This document shows, piece by piece, positions 25,001 to 31,046 of a stretch of DNA of 58,969 nt. Made by a program: the position numbers and the translations under genes. Source of the DNA: a virus; the IMG/VR virus record IMGVR_UViG_3300032053_000085, positions 1 to 58,969 of that record, one strand, 5' to 3'. The notes under the pieces were generated by a model. The model had not been told where the DNA came from. It did not search any database and worked only from the letters and a program-made list of their open reading frames with translations. Every line of letters begins with the position of its first letter. The stretch's first letter is position 1.

Positions 25001-25084
25001 GGGGCGACTACGACAGGTGGTGCCACAACGACCGGCGGGGCGACTACGTCGGGCGGCCTAACCACCGATCCTCCTCCAGGATAA
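22061..25084 (+). CDS. Mucin-like Thr/Cys-rich surface protein
   Basis: 1007 residues, presumably a virion tail adhesin by position. Residues ~1-130 look like a tail-attachment domain (no signal peptide). The rest alternates Cys-rich modules (for example CCVEVCISGSWLYNCQP..., with CC..G.C..C..GG spacing) with Thr/Ser/Pro linkers such as TTTGTTAAPTTTGSG. The last ~90 residues are hexapeptide repeats TTTGGA and TTTAAP encoded by an 18-bp minisatellite, then TDPPPG. Thr-rich PTTT tracts beside Cys-rich knots are the architecture of eukaryotic mucins. They would be excellent O-glycosylation targets; the next gene is a glycosyltransferase with GalNAc-transferase-like motifs. Several long perfect hairpins lie in its coding sequence. 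Confidence 0.8.
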   Translation: MKKFLLSESDRRELVAALAKQRKGPPPRNIARTPVFPSQEGDTYWVIPPCEQGLPAAEIVNGVPTPIGVQACLYRHNWETTQMEAMVGPTGLPLRVPVFNYFTQAENKLTQVYKQKDGTWTNSRPESYNIVESNAAGASSTATTTIPLQQSTLDPHCANTCKWVADAQGVWQGPTGGCANGTSSTSSTTTGTTAAPTTTGSGSGGSGSYSTALPNPPTLAPCIQSRCRLMCGKVTGTATGTTVTGTGTTTPTPMIYYRSTATGTGTGTTGCPDGCSCYGLGDTCWLLDGELVSHCIGPAPTQAPTTTLNPHAPACDLAQAIFGTPDDIISRAAVHGGVAETWEVCQDCDTGKTPLFPLGGEEFRNSDHPNLVTVYESICVESPCSIDVPPEVPGRAVFLAYSYEKQLFRWAGAGQWLKRQTGRFRANWFSCTPCLGRPETSPPHWIYESTMLNAANGVRYDEAAGVYVFEVECKDGLSCTSCGRAPYVTIPTTIPAPTTTGTGTTSAPSSTTSGTGTTTATPTTTPIPCSCERPTHCGDPGECAYTRCSIGGSLLPRNSNLACFPDSTTAGPYTTGAGTTLSPNQCIDSYGTLCNCGGIPTTRPATGGTCPPGQVLVHGATPCDPPYCVDASSGPPATTSFPIPCLGYCSYVSRVVSFGPPVTYVWTLESNGCSRISNCFCEAPNFDPGGCNLRYENGCTARAGATTLPPCSCCSFATTTAGPPCLSGRCRYASNGAGGWTKTIDTCPTGTQCPCASAASIGKPSSNDCDAFTLACGQEGPTTTPSGTGTTIQPTGYGCCVEVCISGSWLYNCQPVATAADCTALGGTVSTNTNCTDTGGVSQCDQTNADGICCRSNGLGGYNCSEQDAHSCIVTGGTWRSRRSGAYCDARSNSCPHSSCLSTTTGTTGTGTTAAPTTTGGATTTGGATTTAAPTTTGGATTTGGATTTGGATTTGGATTTAAPTTTAAPTTTAAPTTTGGATTTGGATTTGGATTSGGLTTDPPPG
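22313..22343. repeat. Perfect inverted repeat, 14-bp arms
   Basis: GCAATGGTAGGCCC and its reverse complement around a 3-nt loop, in the mucin-like gene. The same gene has stems at 22194-22225 (10 bp), 22587-22611 (11 bp) and 23863-23891 (13 bp). Confidence 0.9.
23863..23891. repeat. Perfect inverted repeat, 13-bp arms
   Basis: GACACGTCCCGCC and its reverse complement separated by acg, inside the mucin-like coding sequence. Confidence 0.9.
24800..25070 (+). repeat. 18-bp coding minisatellite (TTTGGA / TTTAAP)
   Basis: About fifteen 18-bp units encode AAPTTT or GGATTT. Variants acgaccggcggggcgact and acgacaggtggtgccaca are interspersed and many copies are identical. Since the unit is a multiple of three, slippage or unequal recombination changes repeat number without a frameshift, so the length of the Thr-rich tail may vary within the phage population. 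Confidence 0.92.
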
Positions 25085-25099
25085 TAATCACTAAACCAC

Positions 25100-25143
25100 T
25101 TGCACAAAAGACCTCCATCAGCTATACTAATGGAGGTCTTTTG
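25100..25143 (+). promoter_or_regulatory. Promoter nested in a terminator hairpin
   Basis: TTGCAC (25100-25105), 17-bp spacer and TATACT (25123-25128) form a good promoter for the glycosyltransferase. The same DNA is an intrinsic terminator: AAAGACCTCCAT...ATGGAGGTCTTT with T-run (about 25107-25143), whose loop contains the -10. Transcripts from the tail operon would stop here while new ones begin within the loop and cannot fold it. Confidence 0.7.
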
Positions 25144-25176
25144 TATCACCTACACTAATACTACGGAAATAAACGA

Positions 25177-27201
25177 ATGGTTAAATACACCATTGCCATG
25201 TCCACGTTCGATGACTACGATGGCGTGTTCTTCACGATCCAGTCGCTTCGGATGTATCATGATCTCACGGATACTGAGATTATTGTCCTGGACAATAATC
25301 CGACCGGCCCGCACAGTCAAGACCTCAAGAACTTCATCAACAACATCCAGACCCCTGAAGTCCCGATCTCCTACCACATAATGGAAGGACAGACGGGTAC
25401 GTCGGCAACTCGGCACAAGTTGTTCGAGTTAGCCACAGGCGAACTCGTAATCGTGATGGATTGCCACATTCTCCTACAGGAAGGTGCCCTGGAAAAGCTG
25501 CATCGATTCTGGGAGTCTGCCGACGAAGATATGAAGAAGAATATATTCGCCGGGCCGCTCTTGATGGATGGGTTGAATTACACAATGACCCACTTCGATT
25601 GCGTCTGGAGAGACCAGATGCTCGGAACTTGGGCAAAGGCATGGAAGAAAGACGGTGAATACTACATCGCCATGCGTAACCCGGACGATGAGAAGACTAT
25701 CTTCATTAAGGAAATCATGGGCGATAAGCCTGTGATGACCCTTAATTGTATCTGGCCTGGACACGAAGCCGCCCTAGAACGTATGGGATTCGAGGGTGCT
25801 GGCATGAACGGCGATGACGTGCCGTTTGAAATCCCAGGCCAGGGCCTAGGATTGTTCATGGCTGCCAAGGAACACTGGCTAGGCTTCCACCCCGACCATA
25901 AGCACTTTGGCGGGGAGGAATGCTACATTCATGCCAAGTATCGACAAGCAGGTCGCAAGGCTCTCTGCTTGCCTTGGATGGTCTGGAATCACCGATTTGG
26001 TCGCCCAGGCGGACCTAAGTATCCTATTACCCGCGAAGGTAAGATGCGGAACTACGTCCTTGAGTTCCTGGAACTCGGCTGGGACTTAGAGCCTATTCGC
26101 CATCACTTCATCGACGAAGTTGGCTTGCCAGCTTCGGCGTGGGAGGCTGTAGTAGCCGATCCTGTAAACTTTGACCCCTATTTCGGGTGGTCACCAAATA
26201 CTGCCCCAAGCAAGATGGTCCCAGATGCCGTATCGAATCTTGGTATGTGGCTGCCTGTAGGACATGACGACTTGCTCGGCATGGCCGTAGCTACGGGAGC
26301 ACACGCACGTGATTTGAATCCACACTTTACGGTATTCATGGAACATGCTCAGAAGTCTCGATCGGTTCTGGAGATCAGTAAACGCCGCGAGACCACTTTA
26401 TGGCTCGCAGCGGGCCTAGCCCAGAGCCGTTGCAAGGGGTGTAAAAGTTCGGAGACATGCGACCGCGAAGGCTGTAGTATGCCCCGAATGGTCTCTTTCC
26501 AGATGGAAAGAGACACGTTAATTGACGTAGTAGCCGATCTGGCGAAAGACACGATCGACTTCGAAGATACGACGTATACGTCGTACGACGATCCGTTGTT
26601 CATGGGGGAAGATCGTTTCGATCTTCTCTACATCCACCACAAGCATACCTTCACTATGCTCAACAGCCAGCTTACTACGTTAGGTAGGCTGACTGACAAA
26701 TATATCCTCTTGACTGGAACAGCCCGTGGTGCCAACGGCATTAAGGGCGAAGATGAGTCTGTGCCTGGACTACTCCACGCAGTGCGTATGTTTGTTAAGA
26801 ACAATCCTGAGTGGTTTGTAAAGTCGCACACGGAGAATGCCTACGGCATGACTGTGTTGTCGCGAGTAGAGGAAGATCGGCCAGAAGTCGAAATCAAGCC
26901 GTGGCCACCAACTAACGACAAGGGCGAGGTATGTGGTGTCGGGCAAGAGATCAAGAAACTCCTGTCTATGCTGGGTATCGAATCCTCTGCCAACTGTGCT
27001 TGCAACGGCGAAGCGTTGCGGCTAGACGGCGAGGGGCCGGATTACTGTGTTGAGAATATCGAATCGATCGTCGATTGGATGCATACGCAAGCAGTCCAAA
27101 GACAGCTTGAGAAGTTCTTCTTCCGGCCTGCGGTACGGGCAACAGTCCATATAGCTATCCGGCGAGCCCGGAAAGCTATAGCAAAAAAGACTTGCTGGTA
27201 A
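25177..27201 (+). CDS. Glycosyltransferase, GT-A fold, GalNAc-transferase-like, with extra C-terminal domains
   Basis: 674 residues. Residues 1-290 are a GT-A glycosyltransferase: MSTFDDYDGVFFTIQSL nucleotide-binding start, metal-binding D95-x-H97 in VIVMDCHILL, and GGEECYIHAKY at 245 followed by NHRFGR. D-x-H plus GGE..H.FR is the pattern of polypeptide GalNAc-transferases (GT27) rather than ordinary GT2 enzymes. The middle part (DLLYIHHKHTFTMLNSQL, then LLTGT) resembles a class I methyltransferase-like fold. The end has GVGQEIKKLLSMLGIESS..CAC..A, a Cys-containing helical domain seen at the C-terminus of phage glycosyltransferases. It follows the Thr-rich mucin-like gene, its likely acceptor; the acceptor is inference. 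Confidence 0.8.
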   Translation: MVKYTIAMSTFDDYDGVFFTIQSLRMYHDLTDTEIIVLDNNPTGPHSQDLKNFINNIQTPEVPISYHIMEGQTGTSATRHKLFELATGELVIVMDCHILLQEGALEKLHRFWESADEDMKKNIFAGPLLMDGLNYTMTHFDCVWRDQMLGTWAKAWKKDGEYYIAMRNPDDEKTIFIKEIMGDKPVMTLNCIWPGHEAALERMGFEGAGMNGDDVPFEIPGQGLGLFMAAKEHWLGFHPDHKHFGGEECYIHAKYRQAGRKALCLPWMVWNHRFGRPGGPKYPITREGKMRNYVLEFLELGWDLEPIRHHFIDEVGLPASAWEAVVADPVNFDPYFGWSPNTAPSKMVPDAVSNLGMWLPVGHDDLLGMAVATGAHARDLNPHFTVFMEHAQKSRSVLEISKRRETTLWLAAGLAQSRCKGCKSSETCDREGCSMPRMVSFQMERDTLIDVVADLAKDTIDFEDTTYTSYDDPLFMGEDRFDLLYIHHKHTFTMLNSQLTTLGRLTDKYILLTGTARGANGIKGEDESVPGLLHAVRMFVKNNPEWFVKSHTENAYGMTVLSRVEEDRPEVEIKPWPPTNDKGEVCGVGQEIKKLLSMLGIESSANCACNGEALRLDGEGPDYCVENIESIVDWMHTQAVQRQLEKFFFRPAVRATVHIAIRRARKAIAKKTCW

Positions 27202-27253
27202 GCAAGTCTTTAGTAGGTGATGCAAACACCCCCGGCACTAGCCGGGGGTGTTT
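27186..27253. terminator. Tandem bidirectional terminators
   Basis: Two stems follow each other. AAAGACTTGCT ggta AGCAAGTCTTT (27186-27211) overlaps the stop of the glycosyltransferase. AAACACCCCCGGC acta GCCGGGGGTGTTT (27224-27253) follows. Both have A- and T-tracts, so they can serve the rightward late block and the leftward early block that meet here. Confidence 0.88.
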
Positions 27254-27275
27254 TGTTTGGGTGCCGTAATCGGAG

Positions 27276-28040
27276 TTAGGCCCGAAATACCTTCGCCATT
27301 TCGTGCACTTCCAAAGCCTTCTCGCTGTACTGCGGGATCAAAGGCCCCGTAGCGGGAGATTCAGGAATCTCCCCATACTTCCAGACGCCGTTTTCGATAT
27401 GCCCAGACGAGTGGTTATCGTGCGTCATATCCCACATATAAACGTAGGTAGGGCTTACCTGATGACCAGCTTCACCGTATGCGACCCGCATACGGTGGAG
27501 GAACAACTGATCGAAGGCTGGATCAAGCACGTCCCGATAGACGTGGTTGTATCCGCCAATCCCCTCCAGGGCAGTTCGGCGGTACGCCGAACTGGCCCAG
27601 AATCGTCCACCAGAATCCTCTACCCGGAACTGGTGCATATAGGTCGAGTAGACGCGACTTGGATACGACCAGACACTGTCCTTGAGAACAGCAGCGTGCT
27701 GGGAGATATGATCCTTTAGGTAGATGTCGTCGTCGTCTACGACGCAGACGGCATCGTATTGGATGCCCTGTATTTCATTGGCAAAGTGGATACCGTGGGC
27801 GTACTTCGTGAGCAAGTTAGGAGCGCGTCCAGGCATCTTAACCATGTAGACACGGCGCTTTGCGCCAGTTGGCCCGAGGAACGTATGTGTGTATCTGTGC
27901 GGTTCGAATCCTTCCTTACGGTCATCAAGTATGAGGATATCGATCTCGTCATCGTGGTCCTGGTCGATGAGGGATCGAACCAAGGTCTCGATCCAGTGCT
28001 GCTGGTGATTAAAAACTGCCGCTAGTGCCAACATTCTCAT
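27276..28040 (-). CDS. Family 2 glycosyltransferase
   Basis: 254 residues, GT-A fold. N-terminal LALAAVFNHQQHWIETLVRSLIDQ with ILILDDR, the metal site VVDDDDIYL (DxD type, about 99-107), and an acceptor-side part with GGYNHVYRDVLDPAFDQLFLHRM. It is the last gene of the leftward early block, next to but convergent with the GalNAc-transferase-like gene. It could extend the first sugar placed on the mucin-like protein; substrate unknown. Confidence 0.85.
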   Translation of the reverse strand: MRMLALAAVFNHQQHWIETLVRSLIDQDHDDEIDILILDDRKEGFEPHRYTHTFLGPTGAKRRVYMVKMPGRAPNLLTKYAHGIHFANEIQGIQYDAVCVVDDDDIYLKDHISQHAAVLKDSVWSYPSRVYSTYMHQFRVEDSGGRFWASSAYRRTALEGIGGYNHVYRDVLDPAFDQLFLHRMRVAYGEAGHQVSPTYVYMWDMTHDNHSSGHIENGVWKYGEIPESPATGPLIPQYSEKALEVHEMAKVFRA

Positions 28041-28336
28041 GATTTGCGAGCCTGTAGTTTCTTCAAAATTAAAGTGATTGGATTGGTCGGGCTTCGGCCT
28101 ACGTTGCCGAAGCCCTCGAAGTCATCCCGATCCTTCGGGTGGAAAAGAGGCTGCCGCTTGGCTGCCCTTTCCCGGTAGACTTCGATTCGTTCTGGCGTTC
28201 CAGGTAGTGTATACGACGGAAGCATAGAATTCGGAAAATCTCCCGAAATTTCTGGGCCAAATATCAGCATCGCTTCCTCGCGGCTGAATGGCATGAAACG
28301 CTCTGCTTCAGGTAAATGGTCTTGTGCTTTGGCCAT
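28037..28336 (-). CDS. Small phage protein, unknown
   Basis: 99 residues, basic C-terminus. Contains DFPNSMLPSYTLPGTPERIE and RQPLFHPKDRDDF, a Pro-rich arrangement that I take to be a conserved phage family without known function. Overlaps both neighbours by a few bases, so it belongs to the SbcC-containing operon. Confidence 0.65.
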   Translation of the reverse strand: MAKAQDHLPEAERFMPFSREEAMLIFGPEISGDFPNSMLPSYTLPGTPERIEVYRERAAKRQPLFHPKDRDDFEGFGNVGRSPTNPITLILKKLQARKS

Positions 28337-28932
28337 TAAAGTTCGATCACGTTCTCGATAGCGGCAAGTTCTGGCATGTGGGTAACGATTATGAATTGAA
28401 ACCCAGTCTCAGTAGCCAGAGATTCCAAGAGGCCGACCAGGCGGCCTCTGTGTTCTTTAGATAGGGCGATAAACGGCTCGTCAAGGACGAGCAGTTTACG
28501 TGCCTGGGGGACTCGTAAGATTAGCGTAGCTAATCTTAACGCGAAGCAAATGATGCTGACGACCCCGCCACCGCAAGCGGTGACTGGGTCATACTCGTTA
28601 CCATCGTCGTCGCGTAATACGCAACGTGCTTCGGTCTGCTCTCGTTTGCGTTCGAAAACGAGAGCAAAGGTGTACTTGTTTTCGGGGAAGATTGCCTGAA
28701 GGCAACGGGTCACTAGGTCCGCGATCGTTTTCTCGCATTGCTGCTGCGTTAGCAATGCGAGTTCTTGGACCTGTAGCATTACTGAATCTAATGCTGTGGC
28801 TTTAGATGCTAGTAATGCTTGCTTGACGCAGGCACGTTCTTTAGCAACAGCAGCGGCATCGTATTCGGCTTTTCGCCCGGCGTAGCGTTCGAGGTGCTGT
28901 TTTATGAACTGGTCGTAGAGGCTCATTGACAC
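28336..28932 (-). CDS. SbcC/Rad50 C-terminal ATPase half (split gene)
   Basis: 198 residues. The C-terminal lobe of an ABC-type repair ATPase: short coiled coil (1-75), ABC signature region TACGGGVVSIICFALRLA, Walker B KLLVLDEPFIALS and H-loop IIVTHMPE. No Walker A is present; it is encoded by the separate gene at 31047-32189. The two lobes should join to make the SbcC/Rad50-like partner of the nuclease at 29273. In most organisms one polypeptide carries both lobes. Confidence 0.85.
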   Translation of the reverse strand: MSMSLYDQFIKQHLERYAGRKAEYDAAAVAKERACVKQALLASKATALDSVMLQVQELALLTQQQCEKTIADLVTRCLQAIFPENKYTFALVFERKREQTEARCVLRDDDGNEYDPVTACGGGVVSIICFALRLATLILRVPQARKLLVLDEPFIALSKEHRGRLVGLLESLATETGFQFIIVTHMPELAAIENVIEL

Positions 28933-29150
28933 AGAGCCTCGTATTCTTTTTTAAGTTCTTCGAACTTAGCCAAACATGCGGCTTCAGAAGCCTCAAGTTC
29001 GGTAATCTTAACTTTAGCTTCCTTGATTGTGGCTACGCCAAAATCGGCCTTCATTCGTTTGAGGATGCTATCTCGCTGGCCGATCGTCTGATTGATTTTT
29101 GCCTTAATAGCGGCGAGTTCGTTTTCTAGCTTTTCAAGTTCTTTGTCCAC
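28923..29150 (-). CDS. Small coiled-coil protein
   Basis: 75 residues, nearly all heptad repeat (LENELAAIKAKINQTIGQRDSILKRM, then KITELEASEAACLAKFEELKKEYEAL). The motif KADFGVATIKEAK resembles small coiled-coil proteins found just ahead of RecF/SbcC-type genes in other phages. It overlaps the SbcC C-half by 10 bp and may replace part of the missing coiled coil. Confidence 0.75.
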   Translation of the reverse strand: MDKELEKLENELAAIKAKINQTIGQRDSILKRMKADFGVATIKEAKVKITELEASEAACLAKFEELKKEYEALCQ

Positions 29151-29325
29151 AACAACGCTCTTTCTTCTGGAAGGTACACTTGCCCTTCACGTCGAATGGG
29201 CAAGGGATAGTAGAGGATAGTACCGGCTTATGGGAAAGTGCGATGATTTCATCGCACTTTTCGCAACGTATCTCAATCCGCAAGAGCGGCGTTGAGTTCT
29301 GTGTAGACTTTTCGCTGCTCTGCAT
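29134..29325 (-). CDS. Small four-Cys zinc protein
   Basis: 63 residues from the ATG at 29325, chosen for the GAGGA eight bases upstream; a TTG at 29283 is an alternative. Cys pairs CEKCDEI, CPFDVKGKC and CC suggest a zinc ribbon. The overlap with the nuclease gene (29273) and with the coiled-coil gene shows tight operon packing. Function unknown. Confidence 0.55.
   Translation of the reverse strand: MQSSEKSTQNSTPLLRIEIRCEKCDEIIALSHKPVLSSTIPCPFDVKGKCTFQKKERCCGQRT
29235..29260. repeat. Perfect inverted repeat, 12-bp arms
   Basis: AAAGTGCGATGA tt TCATCGCACTTT lies inside the small zinc-protein gene. Confidence 0.88.
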
Positions 29326-30157
29326 CGCTGTTTTCCTCGGCCATACGTCGAAGTGATTCACGGAAATTTACCTGGGCATTATCTGCCGTCTTCAGGTATT
29401 CTACCACAGACTGCGTTTCGGCTAGCGACGAAACGGCTAGCGACGGCTGCCAGACAGCAGGGATAGAATCAGGAAACAGATGGGCGGCGTACCCATCGTC
29501 TGCGAGGACTCCTAGAAGCGGCACGTGGTTTTGCTGGTTTGAGGCGAAGCCGAAAAGTGATCCATGGTTGACGAACTTCCCCGAAGACCAGCTTTGGTGG
29601 TTGTCGCCGATTGCGATTCCTGTGAAATATTGGGCATAGCTTGATATGCCCAGCACATTGGACTCGCCGGTAGCACCCACATACTTCGTATTGTTGGTGA
29701 TCCAGGTATACTTATGCAAGGCAGCCACGCCACGCTTCGCGGGGCACGGCGTATTCGGCAGGGTATACTCTCCCCAGGGCATAGACCAAATCGCCACGCC
29801 GGGGTTTATCTCGTACCATGAACCGTGCGGCAGGTCGATTATGGAACCTGCCTTGACTAATGCACCGTAGGCACCATCCATACGATCTGCGAGAACGTGG
29901 TTCTTAAGATCATGCTGCCCTGGAATACAATAGACGTCACCGATAGCCTGCTCGAACATGCTGATCGCCCACGATACCAGACTCGCAGGCGGGTCTGGTC
30001 TATCGAACAGATCGCCTGCTATTAAGATGGGCGTAATCCCGGCTATTTGAAATAGGTCGAGTATCTTGGCTTCCATGACTTCGTACCACGAAGTTTCGGC
30101 CCGCGAGCAAGGAGGCGACTGGCGTAAATGCCAGTCGCTTGTGGTGATTAGGTGCAT
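29273..30157 (-). CDS. SbcD/Mre11-like nuclease
   Basis: 294 residues, calcineurin-like phosphoesterase fold. Motifs: SDWH (I), AGDLFD (II), PGQHD (III, usually GNHD), ALHKYT and GDNHQS (the late His motifs). These bind two metal ions and cleave DNA ends and hairpins with the SbcC ATPase; in T4 and T5 the equivalent pair processes ends and degrades DNA. Starts within the stop of a short upstream frame (TAATG). A hairpin nuclease is noteworthy in this palindrome-rich genome. Confidence 0.88.
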   Translation of the reverse strand: MHLITTSDWHLRQSPPCSRAETSWYEVMEAKILDLFQIAGITPILIAGDLFDRPDPPASLVSWAISMFEQAIGDVYCIPGQHDLKNHVLADRMDGAYGALVKAGSIIDLPHGSWYEINPGVAIWSMPWGEYTLPNTPCPAKRGVAALHKYTWITNNTKYVGATGESNVLGISSYAQYFTGIAIGDNHQSWSSGKFVNHGSLFGFASNQQNHVPLLGVLADDGYAAHLFPDSIPAVWQPSLAVSSLAETQSVVEYLKTADNAQVNFRESLRRMAEENSDAEQRKVYTELNAALAD

Positions 30158-30255
30158 TATCCAATATAGTCCCAGGTTTTAATCCAACTACGTTCTTGTG
30201 GGCATGGACGCGAGCCCGGAGAATTCTCCGGGCACGTTCTAGTGTCTGGTGCCAT
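30157..30255 (-). CDS. Possible microprotein, 32 aa
   Basis: An ATG frame ending TAATG exactly at the SbcD start (MAPDTRTC...TWDYIG). The ribosome site is weak, and a 20-bp palindrome lies within it, so it may be only a spacer. Confidence 0.25.
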   Translation of the reverse strand: MAPDTRTCPENSPGSRPCPQERSWIKTWDYIG

Positions 30256-30361
30256 GACCGTTGGTATTCAACCGTACCGGCCAAGCCGGTACGGTTGTGT
30301 GTTAGTCGCAGTGCGGACGTATGATTCCAGAGCATTCTAGTCTTTTTCCTTGAGTAGCCAC
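30158..30361. other. Palindrome-bearing spacer
   Basis: About 200 bp between SbcD and the next upstream frame without a convincing gene. It holds a 20-bp perfect palindrome (30214-30233, centred on GAATTC) and a 13-bp-arm hairpin with a 3-nt loop (30269-30297). A 22-codon frame ending near 30338 (MALERGNAFKVISNKWLLKEKD, read in two pieces if the start is elsewhere) is too short to call. Confidence 0.5.
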
Positions 30362-30475
30362 TTATTGGAAATAACCTTGAATGCATTCCCCCGTTCCAGG
30401 GCCAAATACGACTACTTCCAATTCATGCTTAGCGGGTGCCGTGAACGGAAATTCATTCGGATCGAAGTAGTTCAC
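30362..30475 (-). CDS. Possible 37-aa protein
   Basis: GTG start at 30475 with AAGG about nine bases upstream, overlapping the previous stop by 23 bp. The product begins MNYFDPNEFPFTAPAKHELE and continues VVVFGPGTGECI. FGPG..GECI is how many metallo-beta-lactamase-fold proteins begin, so this may be a truncated relic. Low confidence. Confidence 0.35.
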   Translation of the reverse strand: MNYFDPNEFPFTAPAKHELEVVVFGPGTGECIQGYFQ

Positions 30476-31037
30476 TGAGTTGCTTAACCTTCCGTGAGAT
30501 TTCATCATTTTGCGACTTAGACAATTTTGGCATACGGCGTACACGCAGCTCAGATGTCTTAATAATCGTTCCTGAAGCGCGGACCTTATATCCCACACTC
30601 CAATAGAAAACCGCTCCCTCGGCCAGCAAGGGTCGGTCAAATGGACTGAACTCTGCTAGGTAAACGTCCGCGAATTCTTGTGGAGATGTATCGTCTGTTA
30701 AGTCAAACATCTCGCAAGACACGATATCATCGTACACTCCGACAACTACGCACTCCCATTGCTGCAATACCTTCACGCGCTTGCCGTTCATTTCAACAGC
30801 GTAAGATTCTTTATGCATGGGGCGTTGCTTTTTTCGACGAGGAAGACGAGCCATTGTTATCGGAGATACTGACTCACCGTCGGTCGCGTTAATGCTCTCT
30901 GCTTCGGTGTTTTCGATGGCCCCCACCTCTCCGGTCGGTTTACTGAACCACCAATCGTCCGCTCGAAGTTTCCTTGTCTCGATGCTGAACTCTGGGTCTG
31001 CAACTCGAGAATCCGTTGACTGCATCAAAATGCTCAT
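30453..31037 (-). CDS. Conserved protein with GAVFYW motif, unknown
   Basis: 194 residues. The N-terminal 60 residues are low-complexity; the conserved-looking part starts near MARLPRRKKQRPM. The core has ECVVVGVYDDIVSCEMFDLT, EFADVYLAEFSPFDRPLL and GAVFYWSVGYKVRASG, then ELRVRRMPK. I associate this GAVFYW..GY pattern with small proteins of bacteria and phages of unknown role. It lies between the split SbcC halves. Confidence 0.65.
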   Translation of the reverse strand: MSILMQSTDSRVADPEFSIETRKLRADDWWFSKPTGEVGAIENTEAESINATDGESVSPITMARLPRRKKQRPMHKESYAVEMNGKRVKVLQQWECVVVGVYDDIVSCEMFDLTDDTSPQEFADVYLAEFSPFDRPLLAEGAVFYWSVGYKVRASGTIIKTSELRVRRMPKLSKSQNDEISRKVKQLSELLRSE

Positions 31038-31046
31038 GATTTATCT

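Noticed and set aside
24800-25070. CRISPR-like array
   Set aside because: Tandem 18-bp units with no spacers, translated in frame; it is a coding minisatellite.
24718-25149. Val/Ala/Pro-rich minus-strand frame over the minisatellite
   Set aside because: It is the antisense of the TTTGGA/TTTAAP repeats; periodic translation in all frames is expected.
27895-27915. tRNA T-arm-like ggttcgaatcc
   Set aside because: Lies in glycosyltransferase codons and no acceptor or anticodon arms surround it.
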